A DNA stretch of 64,000 nucleotides from Hyperoplus lanceolatus (Eukaryota > Chordata > Actinopteri > Uranoscopiformes > Ammodytidae): NCBI GenBank assembly GCA_026929865.2, contig CM049408.1, forward strand, positions 17,470,001-17,534,000, read 5' to 3'. The position numbers and the translations under genes were made by a program. The notes below the pieces were generated by a model that was given only the letters and a program-made list of their open reading frames with translations, made no database searches and had not been told where the DNA came from. Below, piece by piece: positions 1-17,518 of the stretch; the stretch's first letter is position 1; each line of letters opens with the position of its first letter.

Positions 1-2402
1 ATTGCTTTTGCACAGTGGCCCTGATGATGATAAGGAGGACTTGGTGACAACATCTCAATTTCTCTCCCCAACTGAACGCTCCCCGTTTCAATTATCCTCG
101 CCGTTTTTTTCTCTCTCCCTTTGCCGCCCTCACTCTCTTGCCTCCAAATAAATTTCATTTCCCTTAAGCCCGCTGCTTGCAGTATCTGATGGCGTCTCAC
201 TCAGTTATCCATGCATGGTATTATCAGCAAGACAGGCCCTTACTGCTCAGTGAGAGGGAAAGGCTGCAGGCCCCTTATTACATACCAAATATCAGGCACC
301 ATATTCAAATCCAAAGTAGCTGGCTGTGGGGGGAATATGCCTAAAATGGCTCACCCTATTGAGTTTTTTTGCACCTACTGTATATGCTGATAGCCCACAC
401 GAGGGAAATTCACTTGAAAATGATCACATTTCGTTGTTTTCATGTACCTGATTTTTAAGCAATTCCAACATGTTTGTTGATTTTTGTTAAATCCTTTCGG
501 TCTCTGCACGCCAGACTGCGAGTTAAACCTTCACTCTGCGTCTGTTACACCACATCTGGGAGGCTACCAGCAATTTGCAATCTGAGAATGTATGTAATGG
601 TGTGCAAAAAGAGGGGAGACTAAATCCAAAAAGATGCAATTTGATAGTGGCTTTTAGCACATGTCGGGAACGTTTTTCGGAACTGTCATGACATCAGTGG
701 ATTTCAAAGGAGAGGACTTTGCCTCGGCTCTCCAAACAATGAAATCATCACACAAGCAGCTTTTCCTATTAAAGAACGAGAATAAGAAGGTAAGAAGTTG
801 GAAACAGCCGCCCCGGGGTATTGTGCGTTGTTACAAAGAGACAATCAAACAGTGCAATATCACATTGTTTTATTTCCTCCCAAAGGCTCAGAGTAATATT
901 CTGATTTTGAAAAAAAAACATGAAATATCTTATTACGGCATCAATATGAGTCAGTGAGTACCATGACAGCTTTCCCACAGAGGAGACATTTTGAAACTCA
1001 TATAATAATTACAGGGCAATGAATGTACAACAATAAACATGTAAACTATTCAAGGCAGCCGAGATAAGATAGCGTCTAAGCACCGTTTTATTGCAATGGG
1101 TTCCCTCAGTTTCAGGTGTTCAAAGGTCTCTTACAAAACCGCAGACGTCCATAAAAAAAACAGCAGTTCTTGATCAAAGCAAAATGGGAATGAATAAATG
1201 TTAGAGATGAGCCACTCGTGATTACATTTGTTAACCGAAGGCAGTGCCTTTCATTTTCAACCCAGCCCACACAGTAGAATAAACGGAATAATTAATTTTC
1301 GATTTACAGAGAACAGCCACATCTTGCCGTTTTTTCTTCTTCTTGGATCTTGAACAAAACCCTCTTTTTGTATTTAGTCTTTTTAAATTATTATTTCATT
1401 TGAAATTCAACATGAGAATGATTTAACACATTTGAGCGATAGATAGAAATATAAAAATATCTTTATCAAAATAATGCAAAGAAAGATGACAAAGTGTGTC
1501 GAATTTAAAAGAAATTAAAACATCAAAAGTAAAACCTAAAATATTTTAATTTATTTTTGAAAAATAGATGTTAGTGTTTTAGCAAAATGGAATCATGTAT
1601 AGAGAGAAGAGCATGACACTAGAATCAAAGTGTACACTGTGTTGAGTGGAGTTGGATGTTATTTAAGTAAAATGTGATTATGAACTGAGAGAGAGCCAGA
1701 GAGCGCATCAACTCTGTCAAAAGAAACGTCCAATGAAAAATGTATGACATTTGAAAATTTTATATAGTTACTATTATTGTATAGCCTATATGATTTTAAA
1801 GTTTTACATTTATTTCTAGCAAAATGGGTTTATTGTTCTAAAACTAAAAACAATCAAAGATATTTTATTTTAAAAGAAATTAAACACAGAAAAAAACAGA
1901 AAAACACCATAGTGTTCTGCATTCTTTTTTAAATTTTTATTACAAAAATCATTAATAATAAAAAATCATAAAAGAAGGACTATTTTCTATTGTATATACA
2001 ATCCTATCATGTTTAATACAAATACATTTCTGTGCTAATGAAATAAAAGGGATTCACAATGGTCGCATGTTCTGTGATAATTGCTCCGAGAGGACAGCCT
2101 TTTAGAAGTGTATCAGGAATGGTGGGAACCTGTCATCATTTCATAACATCCTTGATAACAGCAGAGGCGGTACGGGTTTGACGGCTGTAAAAACTGACCG
2201 GCAATCTCTTTCATGTGTGGATTTTATGCAGCGATGCAACCCTATCAGCGTGTTTGTTTGCTCTCTTATTGAACACTTATCTTTTCGTGAGAAGACACTC
2301 TAGTACCGCAGCAGATAAAGAGGGGTGTGGAAAAAAAACAACTGTGCTATTTGCTCCTCTCTGTTTCAAACGGAGAGCCTTCCTATTTCAGAAAAGGAAA
2401 AG

Positions 2403-2406
<4 letters not shown>
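1..2406. other. Unique non-coding DNA
   Basis: I see no gene, RNA or recognisable mobile element here. Short ORFs exist but none has a recognisable domain or convincing splice context. The stretch from about 1380 to 2050 is markedly AT-rich, with many short A and T runs, and contrasts with the more balanced composition before 700. Confidence 0.6.

Positions 2407-2468
<62 letters not shown>
2407..2468 (+). repeat. (GA)n microsatellite, 62 bp
   Basis: Uninterrupted AG dinucleotide run. The Arg-Glu and Ser-Leu peptides that can be translated across it are artefacts of the repeat. Confidence 0.97.
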
Positions 2469-5733
<3,265 letters not shown>

Positions 5734-6069
5734 GACACAGGCTCCTGCTCAGTTCCAGTTAGAACAACCGGCATGCTGGCAGCAGAACGGCTCACATTTG
5801 TGCAGGGCATCTCTGGTTTCCACTGTAGACCGTCCAACGCAAATACAAAGAACAACTGTCACATTCAAACTAGAGCCGAAATGACTGGCTGGGTGTTCGA
5901 TTCATCTTGTCTGTCCGGGTCTCTCTTTTTTATGCGCTGCCACGAAAAAGTTGGAACTGTATGAGAACCCCTGCGCTAGACGGAGAAGATCAAGTGTGTA
6001 AGGATTTAACAGATGGAATTGGGACTAAATGAAGCGCTAATGCATGGATGGTATGAATCCGCTGTGCAT

Positions 6070-6355
6070 TTCATATGGCAGGGATAGGGTGAGATGGTTT
6101 CTGCTCAAGGTTAGTCTGGCTTGACCACTCCCGCCAGCGTCTATTAAGCGCTGGCGTCGGCAAACAACGCTACGCCTCCATTGGCTGCTTCCCGGGGTTA
6201 GCCCCGCCGTAGATGATTGTGATTGGTTTAAATAAATAAAAACAGGCCAGCCCAGTTTCCCCCCCGAATAGACGGCTCTAAACGGAGTGCTTCCAGACCA
6301 TACTACTTGCTGTAGTTTGGTCTGGCTTTGCGAGACTAGCTCAAGGTGGACGTTA
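6070..6355. repeat. Probable fish dispersed repeat (MITE-like)
   Basis: The block is more GC-rich than its flanks. It opens with a TTAGTCTGGCTTGACC motif near 6111 and closes with an inverted, diverged counterpart (GGTCTGGCTTTGCGAGACTA near 6320). Between them lies a 7-bp stem, GCCAGCG/CGCTGGC, near 6134-6156. Blocks with a 'GTCTGGCTTTGCGAGAC' end are familiar from fish genomic sequence, but I cannot name the family. No target-site duplication is clear. Confidence 0.4.
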
Positions 6356-7118
6356 GCATTTGATTTCATTTCAACATGGAGGTGTAGAATGTGTGTTTAC
6401 AAAAATATTATATGTAACTCCATGTTAAAATAACAAGTGATCTTACTTTTAGTAAATTTGTAGTATCATTTACAAATATTTTCAGGAGTAAGAAAAAAAA
6501 AACATTCCACAATTTACAATCAAAATCCTTCACAGCTATGCAGGTGCTGAAGTAATACTCGTAAATGACAAGATGTCTTGTGTTAAAACAGCAGCAATTA
6601 TTTTGGTGGATGTGTCACCGGGCACCTGCTTCATTTAATGCTTAATTAATTGGCTGACTGAAGGCAATTGTAGAAAGATTACATTTCACTGTGCAATTTG
6701 GGGAAGTTTTTGCAGTCTGACAAATGCAGTTCTGTAAAAAAACAACTAATTTGAGCAAAAGGCTTCACACGTTGCCCCAGTATTTCTAAACCACTCTCTT
6801 AAAATAGGGTTAACATACTACATGTTTAACGCTCAAATCACTTTTAAAACTTTGTACAGAAAAACGTTCCTTCTCACATGTCCGTACTTTAGAGAATTCA
6901 CAGTCGGAGCGAGAGCTTAAAACGTTCCTTTTATTCAGATGCTCCTGCTGGTTGTTACCGTGGCAGCCTTGAGAAATATTGTCGTTTTGTTCTACTGATG
7001 CTCGCAGTGCTGCTGCAGTGCTGCATTTTAAACTGTTGAGTCAGATTTCATTTACCAGCTCTTTCATCTGTTTTAACTCAGTGAGGCGAGGTATCGCACA
7101 GTGTGTCTGTGCTCCTCA

Positions 7119-7322
7119 GTGTGTTTGTGTGTGTGTGTGTGTGTGAGCGCGTGCGTGTTTATAGTTTAGGCAACGAGAATATGTGTATTCATATTCTGAA
7201 TTTGTGTGGGCCTGTCTGTGAAGCGTGTTGTTTGTGCTTGTGTTGTTTGCGAGTAATATGTGCACCCTGTTGTGTGTGTGTGTATCCAAATGTGTGTGTG
7301 TGTGTGCACGTGTGCGTGTGTG
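7119..7322 (+). repeat. Imperfect TG-rich tract
   Basis: Short pure (TG)n cores at about 7126-7145 and 7289-7306 are embedded in TG-biased sequence with GCG and ATG interruptions. It resembles an old, decayed dinucleotide array. Confidence 0.7.
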
Positions 7323-8151
7323 GCTCCCAACCCAGAGCTATTATGTCGAGACAGCAGGTATAATATCTGCAAACCTTTGCCGCTGTGCTGGATAAGTAAT
7401 GGCCTCAAGACGTCACCTTTATCTGTAGCCACACTCCTGCAGCTGGGGCTATGTATTCCCTGGCTCACACTCCCTCCACGATACACAGGTGTGGTATTAT
7501 GTGTTTGTGTGTATGCTGTTCATCCCATAACACCCCCCCCCCCCTCCCCACCTCATGCATTTGCCACACACAGAAAGTGGTCATGAGGAAGGCAGATAGG
7601 GCCCAGACTGACACATTCATTTCCTTAACGGCCGTGGATGTGGTGGCAACGTCGCCGCTCGTTTTTTAAGCTGCTTTAGCTATATATCCCCGACAGACGT
7701 ATAGACACCAGGGTGAGCGCGGAAACAAGGCACCACCGGGAGCATCCCATCATGCTTTGCAAATGGAGAAAGGGAAGGCCATGGTGGGGACTGATAGGAG
7801 GAAGGAGGGAGTGGAGGAGGACAACATTTCGACAAAGACGGAGAAGGCAGAAGCGGAGGGATGCGGGAGAGAGGGAGACAGAATGACGCGTGGGATAGAT
7901 AGGGAGAAAAAAAATTAAATGAGACAGAGGGAGAGAGGGAGAGAGAGCGAGTTGAAACAAAGGAAGAGTTAGATGGGGAGTGAGTGAGCTTTGTGGTCTC
8001 GGGCTCCATGGGAGGTTCAGCACAATCATTTATAAAAGGTAAATGCTGTCAGGACGCAGGGCGTTTAAAGGCACGGCGCTGCAGGTGTGATTTATTTTCT
8101 TGGTACGGGGCTATAAATCACCCTGCCTTTGTTTCCACAGGCTGCTGCTAT

Positions 8152-8180
8152 ACTGCTACTGCTGCTGCTGCTGCTGCCGC
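8152..8180 (+). repeat. Short (CTG)n trinucleotide tract
   Basis: About eight CTG/CTA units ending in CCGCC, lying 40 bp upstream of a (CA)n array. There is no evidence that it is coding. Confidence 0.85.
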
Positions 8181-8219
8181 CACGTCAAGCTGTAACCATC
8201 CCTGCCTCATCTATAGCAG

Positions 8220-8221
<2 letters not shown>

Positions 8222-8301
<80 letters not shown>

Positions 8302-8328
8302 ACAAACACACACACACACACACACACA
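8222..8328 (+). repeat. (CA)n microsatellite, 107 bp
   Basis: CA run interrupted once by CCCACAAACA near 8299-8308. It is the first of two arrays separated by about 136 bp of unique DNA. Confidence 0.97.
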
Positions 8329-8462
8329 GTGGACAGCAATAAAGACAGAGCAAAGAAGAATGATGGAGGGAAATGGATGGTTGGGTTGGAGAGTGAGGAG
8401 GAAAGGAGTGACCGGTTGGAGTCTATGATGAGATGTGTTGAGTCAAAGAAGCGATGATGTGC

Positions 8463-8576
<114 letters not shown>

Positions 8577-10508
8577 GGCTATTGGTGCAGGGCAGGAATA
8601 ACTCTGACACAGATTGCATGTTTCGCCTTTGTTCAATTCAAACAGTGTTTGCAAATTCGACTTTCTGTCTTCTTAGTTTAAACTCCAAAAAAGTAGCCAG
8701 ACTTCAATCTGTGGAGCTGTCAGAAAACCATTTCAGTTGTGTTCTGGTCTGCAGACTTGTGCAATAATAATTCGGGCCGCTTTACCCAAATAAAAATTTT
8801 TGAAAACCAAATTTTAGTCATTTGTGCAGGTCTGATCCAGGTGTACAGTACTTGAAGCAGTAAAAGGATCTTTCTTTCCTCACAAAGTCCATCTTGTGTC
8901 ATTTGTAAACTGAGCCGGAAGTTGTCTCTTGATGCATTTCAGGATCCTTGTACTTGTAAGCTCTCATAGCAACAACAACATATGTTCCTACAATACAGGC
9001 CTTTTTGTTTTGTAAAATATTATCTCATTAATTTGCACTGTTCTGATTATTTTTGGCATAGCTATACAATAGTTTTTTTTCTGGTGGATAAGGCAGTACT
9101 TCTCTAGCTGCTTATTATCTTGCTCCAGTCACGCGCCATAGCTTAGCAGAGCTTGAGTGGTAGGGACATAGGCAGTATTGATATGACGGCTGTGTGGGAG
9201 GGAATGGCACTTCAGCAAGGTCACAAGCCCTGTTTATGACCGTCACATTGTCAGCATTCTTTAACTAGCGTGTGATAAAGCCCTTTGTTCTCCTCATAAC
9301 ACCCACTGCTTTTTGACAAGGGTACAAAATGGGTTCCATTCCTGTAAACTCTGAATTCTAAAGAACAGCAAAAGTGCTAAGTGTTAAAAAAAAATGGAAA
9401 GGTGAGTAACATCGATGGAGTTGTGTGACGACAATCTTTAGTTAAGTTCCTCCATGTGACAAACGGTGAGTCTTTGAAGAACCAATATCCATCACTCTTA
9501 GGGGAAAATTTCACCCTTTTAGAGTCTGTGGTATACCGTGTTTTAAGTTCTAAGATACTCAAAACATTTCAAGAGTTATGTCGTGTGGTGGTGTGATGAT
9601 TTACTGGTTCGCTGTACCCTGAGTCAGCTCCTGCATTTCTTTGAATGACTTTTCCTCGATTCCCCGAGAACAAGCTTGCATGTGAATCAACAATACTCTT
9701 GGTTTTATAAAATAGAGAGATCTCTGGCAAGAGTTATAGTGGTGATATGAGTAACAAAAAAGGAATAAATTCCCTCACGCAAGCTACAACTCGTCTTGTT
9801 TGCTGTATGCATTATGGAGGTTTCAGTCGGCAGAAAAAGTGCATCTACCTGTTTGATTGTTGAACGAATGCTGGCAGGACATATCATTTAACTTATCTAA
9901 TTGACTTACCGAAAACCTTTATTTTTTTGTATTGTCCACAAAATGACCCACAAGAATGTCACTCGCATAAGAAAAATTTAAATAAAAAAACCTCCACACA
10001 CTTTGCGTATGTAGGTCATACACTTCTGTATATGAAAGGGTGGCGATGTCATCTTACACATTTTTTAATGTTTTTAATGTAATTATTTGATTTATTTGCA
10101 ATATTTTTGAATGATAATTTCATATATGTGGCGATGACCTAAATGTATCACCAAAGCCTGGCATTATATCATTTTTAACCAGGGAATTTGGCATTATCGC
10201 CAGCTATAAAAATAAGTGCAGCGCCTGTAAAGGGATGTGCCTGTGCCGCTTGGATTGTGATGCTCATTTATTTGTGCTATTACAGTAGCCGTGCACTTTT
10301 GTCCTTTTTTGCCGCTACACCACCGGCATCGTAACAACACGTGCGCCAAAGTCTGGCTGGCTTGACATGGCTTGTCGCAGTTTTTCTAGGGAACCGCCGC
10401 TCCAAACAACTTCACAATCAACACTGCACTCCCTTGGATCTTCAGCAATACACCTGACAAGTGTGAAGTAGAATGGATGAAGGGTTGGCAAGAAACTCAA
10501 AGGACAAT
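8577..10508. other. Unique non-coding DNA
   Basis: I see nothing gene-like. The sequence is AT-leaning and of moderate complexity, with no recognisable repeat family and no ORF above about 60 codons outside the bordering CA arrays. Confidence 0.55.
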
Positions 10509-10628
<120 letters not shown>

Positions 10629-10993
10629 ACGTCTTCCTTTACCAGTTCTTAATAAGGTTATGGCATAATGATCTGTTTATCCACCAATCTAATATTACAT
10701 CACTACTTCCTCTATGTTGCTCCTGCCTTTTTCTCAGTTTAGTTTCCCTCATAGCAGAGACACTGTACTACCGCAAAAAAAGACGTAAAACCACTCCAGC
10801 AACAGCACTTCTTCATCTTCACACATAATAAATCCCTTCAGCCAAACCCGCGTTTCCTTGAGCCTTGTACGCATCACTCCCAACAGAAACCCAATTGTAT
10901 TCCAGAAAGTGGTCAACAATGCTCTCCACTCAATACATAATACAAGCGTATAAATCACCACGGCGAGAAGGCTCTGCTGTGGCTCTGGCTGGC

Positions 10994-11021
10994 GGGGGGG
11001 GGGGGGGGGGGGGTTGGGGGG
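10994..11021 (+). repeat. Poly-G tract (G20-TT-G6)
   Basis: Twenty consecutive G, then TT, then six G. It lies about 50 bp beyond the possible splice donor of the candidate exon at 11073-11308, on the intron side for a minus-strand gene. Such runs are prone to sequencing and assembly length errors. Confidence 0.9.
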
Positions 11022-11072
11022 AGAGGGCAGAAAATGGAGCTGTAACATGCGGCGAACACGTACACGGCTGAC

Positions 11073-11308
11073 CTGAATGGATGCTGGTATTTTTTTCTGA
11101 TTTCCCCCAGGAGCTCCTCCCTGGCCTGTGCCGGTGTTTTAGATTCCAGAGGGAGGCCATTAATGCTCAGCCTGTCGACCTGATCCATATGTATGGCTGG
11201 CTGTTCCATTCTGTTCAGCTCAGCTCCGGTCTTCTCCCCTGCCTTGCTTACTTTACCTGACTGTCTCAAGGCCTGCTGCCGGAGCAACCAAATTGGTTTC
11301 CTCGTGCC
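11073..11308 (-). CDS. Candidate host exon, product unknown (weak)
   Basis: On the minus strand this 236-bp block is open throughout (78 codons plus 2 bases). It is preceded by a pyrimidine-rich tract ending TTTGCAG immediately before 11308 and followed by a possible donor (TTCAG|GTCAGC) at 11072-11071. The predicted peptide is hydrophilic and helix-prone, with a charged segment REELLGEIRKK near its end, and is not a low-complexity translation. An alternative donor, CAG|GTAAAG, would end the exon early at 11257. Against it: I do not recognise the protein, the plus strand also has an acceptor-like TTTCCCCCAG and a 49-codon open frame over the same DNA, and no partner exon is visible nearby. 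It may instead be a GC-rich conserved non-coding element. Confidence 0.25.
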
Positions 11309-14300
11309 CTGCAAAGATAGAAATAGAATAGCAGACAGTTACGTCCCCACACAAAGGACAAGCAGGGCTGTTTTCTTTTTTACAAGGTGACTATTCAGAC
11401 CATGCGTCTGAATGTGTAGCAGCAGCAGCTAATAGGCGCTATTTGCAGACTGAAGAACACAAACAGGTTGCTGTCCTTTAACTCTGGGACCAGACAGTCG
11501 GTATGGGTTATCAGTACATGACTGATTACAGTGCTGTCCTGTCAAACAGACCGGTTGCTCCTTACTAACACTGGCGCATACGGGACTACAAACGACCAAT
11601 GGAAATGCGTTTTTACAGCAGCAATTATCCCAGCCTTGCGAAGTGGATATAGTTTATCGGTCTATTGCGGGCAGCTCGCTTTGTCTCTCTTTTCCTACCT
11701 TTCTCTCTCCCTCTCTCATTCCTTCGTTACTCTCCAGCACAAAAAGGATTTAAATTTGTCACTCATGATGGGATTGGTCGGATATCTTTTTTAATGGTCA
11801 ACACACACTTATTTTTTCCACAATCTCCAATTGGCCAGCTGCACAGCAGAGCCACAGTCGAACAACGTCTAGACAGTCTAATTAACGCATCATCTCTAAA
11901 GCGCTATTATCCCAGTTTGTGACAGAACAGAGCAGAGGAGATGGAAAGAGTAAAAGAGTGAGCCACCGATTCACTGTATGATATTTAATTTATTGCTGTC
12001 CTCCTTCATCCATGCACGACTCTGTCTTGCTCTCGTGCATCATCGTCCTGTGTGGAATCACAGGTTAAAAATATGTTATGAGGTATAGCCAAGCCTGACA
12101 TCCATTTAAAATGCTTGTAGAAGGGAGGCTTTATTTGTCTCTCTAATAATGGGAGCAGCTTTTGCCTGTGTTAATATTAAAAATTAATAAAGCCAGACTA
12201 ATAAACTAAAGTGGATGTCAACTGTGCTGTCCAGATATAGCGCACTCTACAGCAATTGTTTCGGAAGTCGTCTTCTGGTATAAAATGGCGAGCCCAGCTT
12301 GTACCACAATACACCCCGTCACAATAAAGGACGCAACAAGGGACGGGGGTAGCTGCTGTAGGATGGAGGAAGAGGAACTAATAGCCTTCTGAAACCAAGC
12401 AGAAAATTTAATTATAACCCCTTTTGTTATGAGGGGGATGTACTCAATCATACGTTGAACAAATACAGTACATTGCCTTTCTGCTGTCTTTTCTTTGCCA
12501 CTGCAGCACATAAATGCAGATGAATTAGTTGTCTCTGATCATCAGTATTTACTGAAAATATTGTGTATGTCAAAGTATTTAGCAGGCTATGTATTAGAGT
12601 AGATGCAGGACTTCTGTATACAACATAATAATCAGGACTATATAAATACCATTGCCAATTAATTGTTATCATTGTGTTAAGAGCAACAGACTGCAAAATA
12701 CAGTAAAAGCTAAATAATCTGCTAGACCTGACCAGCGTCTCCCTTCTGTAATGATTTGCAGTTCAATGTGGTCTACTCTAATAAAAAGGCACCATGTGTG
12801 TGTGTATGCTTTGACCAACTTTAGAAATATTTGGCAAATAGAACTACAGTGAATATAAGAGAAGCTATCATTGGCTAAATGAATTTTACTGAAATAATGA
12901 AAATTACATCTGATGGTTAAATGGTACTGCAGTGACTTGTGGTAAGAGCTGTATACTGTTACGCACTGGAGTCCAGTGCAATAAATTGCAATGCAAGTTC
13001 TCTGCATATTTTGGCTCTTTATAGAATATTAAATAAGTCCACGGTGTTTTATCAATAGCATTCTTTCACCATACACACAGCTTTTCGTAAATGTTTGAAC
13101 CTAGAAATGATTTACTTTAACCGCCAGATGAGGAAGAAAACTATCTTTTAGTTCTTGACTGTACAGAACAGTCGGGAAATGTTAAAGATGATTTTTTTTG
13201 TCCCTAAGCGTCCTTTAGGATTAGGAAGGCTTAAGGCAGAATCATTTCAGAACTATTTATGTTATTTTTTTTCTTTTATTAATCCAATTGTGTTGGTTAA
13301 TTCAACAACTGTGAATGAAAGTGCCCACACAAACAAATTATGGACTAGAATATGGAATATGTAAACAATTTGAAATCATTCATTAACACGAAGGGATTTA
13401 TGACAGAAGACATTGAGTATAATTTTATATAAATGCAATGCTTATAATTAGACAATTGAATTATATGTGGGCCCAAATAATTTGTAAGTTTGCAAAAGAT
13501 CTTATGGTATTATCGCAATAAACATCATGAATTCACATACGTACATATTCTCCACTCCTATTCCTTTTCACATTAAAATACATTTTCATGAATTTGGATT
13601 TAAGCTCTAATCCAAATGTGAGTGTAAAGCAAATAGTTTTGGCTAAAAGAGGGCTTTTTAATGCATTTGAATTTTACCATTTTCAGATAACATTGGAATT
13701 AAAATATACATACTGTATGAATCAAAAACTATTCATTATTTACAAGCCTTTTGTCAAGTGAAAAAATAAAGCTTAATGATTGGCTGAGAAAACAAGCGAA
13801 CAACAGTTTGTCGATCACTTGTTGTTTGGCTAGGGGTGTAATCCTAATGTTGGCAGTCTGGAAAGAGACGCCTGCCTTGTAGTCGACACTCTGGGAACAT
13901 AATTCCATTTCCCCCCCTGGGTGAGTGATTTTATATCATATAGTAATTCCAAATGTTCCCTCTTGAAATTGTCATCTATGTTTATGTATTCAAAATAGTT
14001 TGAACTGTTTAATATTCAGTTTTTTTAAATACATGCAACTAAAAGATGTTTTCTGCTGGCGAAATCATTCCACAAATGCATTCTTCTCCTGACTGATATG
14101 AATGATATAAGAGTGCTGATGTCTGGCAGGGGGGAGTGTCTCTGGTGAGTTAGCCTGTCAAGACTATTCATTAATAATGACAGCTATAAGCCAGAACAAG
14201 TGAAGAACACACATAGTGGGACACACCTACTGCCTGTACCCATTTTCCCCACCTCTCTCCACCTCATATAAAACCCTTGTAATGCTTTGCTTTTTATTGT

Positions 14301-14948
14301 GCTTTAATGGAAGTCTCTCTTGTGCATAATGGGCTTACGAGGTGTGTTACAACGCGTGTGTGAAAGCTAGTGTGCAGATGTAGCTGCTTGTTTTGACACT
14401 GTTGCTGCCTTGCATTTTTTTTCTCAATTTACTCCGTGTAATCAAAGGATTTTCTCTGATACACAGTTGTATTGTGTACTCTGCTTACTTACTGTTTCAT
14501 AGTTTTACCGCACTTTGGAATAAGGCCATCGCAAAGTATAAAGTGCTACCAAGACGATCCCTAAAGCAGGAGCTCTGAGAGCTATAATGCTTACACACTA
14601 TCATCCCCTGGTTTAAAACAAGGGGGATTTATCAGGGATATGTGTCTGCCTGGGCTGGGTCTAGGGGAACCAAATTACTAGCCCCAGTGTCTGGTTGGAG
14701 GCGGAGAAGGGAAATAGATGGGTCTAGATATAATGGTGATGGCCCCTGGGTGGTACTCCTGCGAGGGAGAAAGAGGAGATTAGAGTGGAGGTGTGAGCTC
14801 ACAGTAAGATTGCATTTTCCCTCTTTTTAATGGATAAGTGCTTCTTTCTTTTTTTTTCTCTTTTCCTATTTCACTCCCACTATTCTGCTTCTGTTTCACA
14901 GTGTTCCATCTCTCTCTCTGCCCTCGCCGTCACCACTCTCATGCAGCA
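11309..14948. other. Unique non-coding DNA, strongly AT-rich in the middle
   Basis: No gene or mobile element is supported. The interval from about 12900 to 14080 is AT-rich with few G+C patches. The interval 12060-12220 is high-complexity with several TTAATA/TAATAAA cores and could be conserved non-coding sequence. Confidence 0.5.
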
Positions 14949-15879
<931 letters not shown>

Positions 15880-16220
15880 AAATGAGTGTACTAGTGTGCT
15901 AGCAGCTCTGTGAGGCTGTGCTTAGGCTTCAAGGTAAGTGCTAACAACAGAATGCTAAGAATGCTAAGATATCTAGTTTAGGGTGTTAGCATGCTCACAT
16001 TTTCACTAAACACACAGTACAGATGAGGCGGGAAATCATTAGTAATTTGTTTTTAAGGTATTTTATCATGTGATTTTATGATAATCCAAAGAATTAAAAA
16101 AAGCGAGTGTCTGTATCAAATTCCAAAGCAATACACCCAATAGTTGTTGATATATTTAAGTGTGGATCAAAAATCTGGACCGACAGAGATACCAATCTAT
16201 GCCAGATACAATGCCATGCC
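15880..16220 (+). repeat. Decayed copy of a common fish dispersed repeat
   Basis: The order of motifs matches a repeat I recognise from perciform-type genomes: TGCTAACAACAGAATGCTAA, then GTTAGCATGCTCACATTTTC, then CACTAAACACACAGTACAG, then ATTCCAAAGCAATACACCCA leading into ATAGTTGTTGATATATTTAA and finally TCTGGACCGACAGAGATACC. The segments diverge from the usual form and gaps are likely. Family name and class are not certain from memory. Confidence 0.6.
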
Positions 16221-16381
16221 TCAAGCTTGGGTAAAGGTTCAACCACAATATGTCCTTCTACATACAATGAGACATTAATCTGGGTATCAACTACTTAAAA
16301 GAAAGTGTAGCAGAAATGTGCTTGTAAAGGTTTATGGCCTACATTGATATCTAATTGTTTACAGTAATTACAAATAATCAA

Positions 16382-16482
16382 GCTGGGACTCAAACCCGGC
16401 CTCACATATTGTAACCTTTGAACAAATAATCAAGGCCCTTTTCACATAATTCTACTAGCACCCTCTAACACCGAGGCCACGC
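16382..16482 (-). repeat. tRNA-like SINE head or tRNA pseudogene remnant
   Basis: Read on the minus strand, GTGGCCTCGGTGTTAGAGGG (about 16482-16463) resembles a Pol III A box region and GGGTTTGAGTCCC (about 16398-16386) resembles a B box. They are separated by about 64 bp, too far for a normal tRNA body unless sequence has been inserted. A 13-bp direct repeat (ACAAATAATCAAG at 16370-16382 and 16422-16434) brackets the B-box segment. I infer an old, rearranged tRNA-derived SINE; no functional tRNA fold is likely. Confidence 0.4.
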
Positions 16483-17497
<1,015 letters not shown>

Positions 17498-17518
17498 GCA
17501 CAATACACACACACACAC

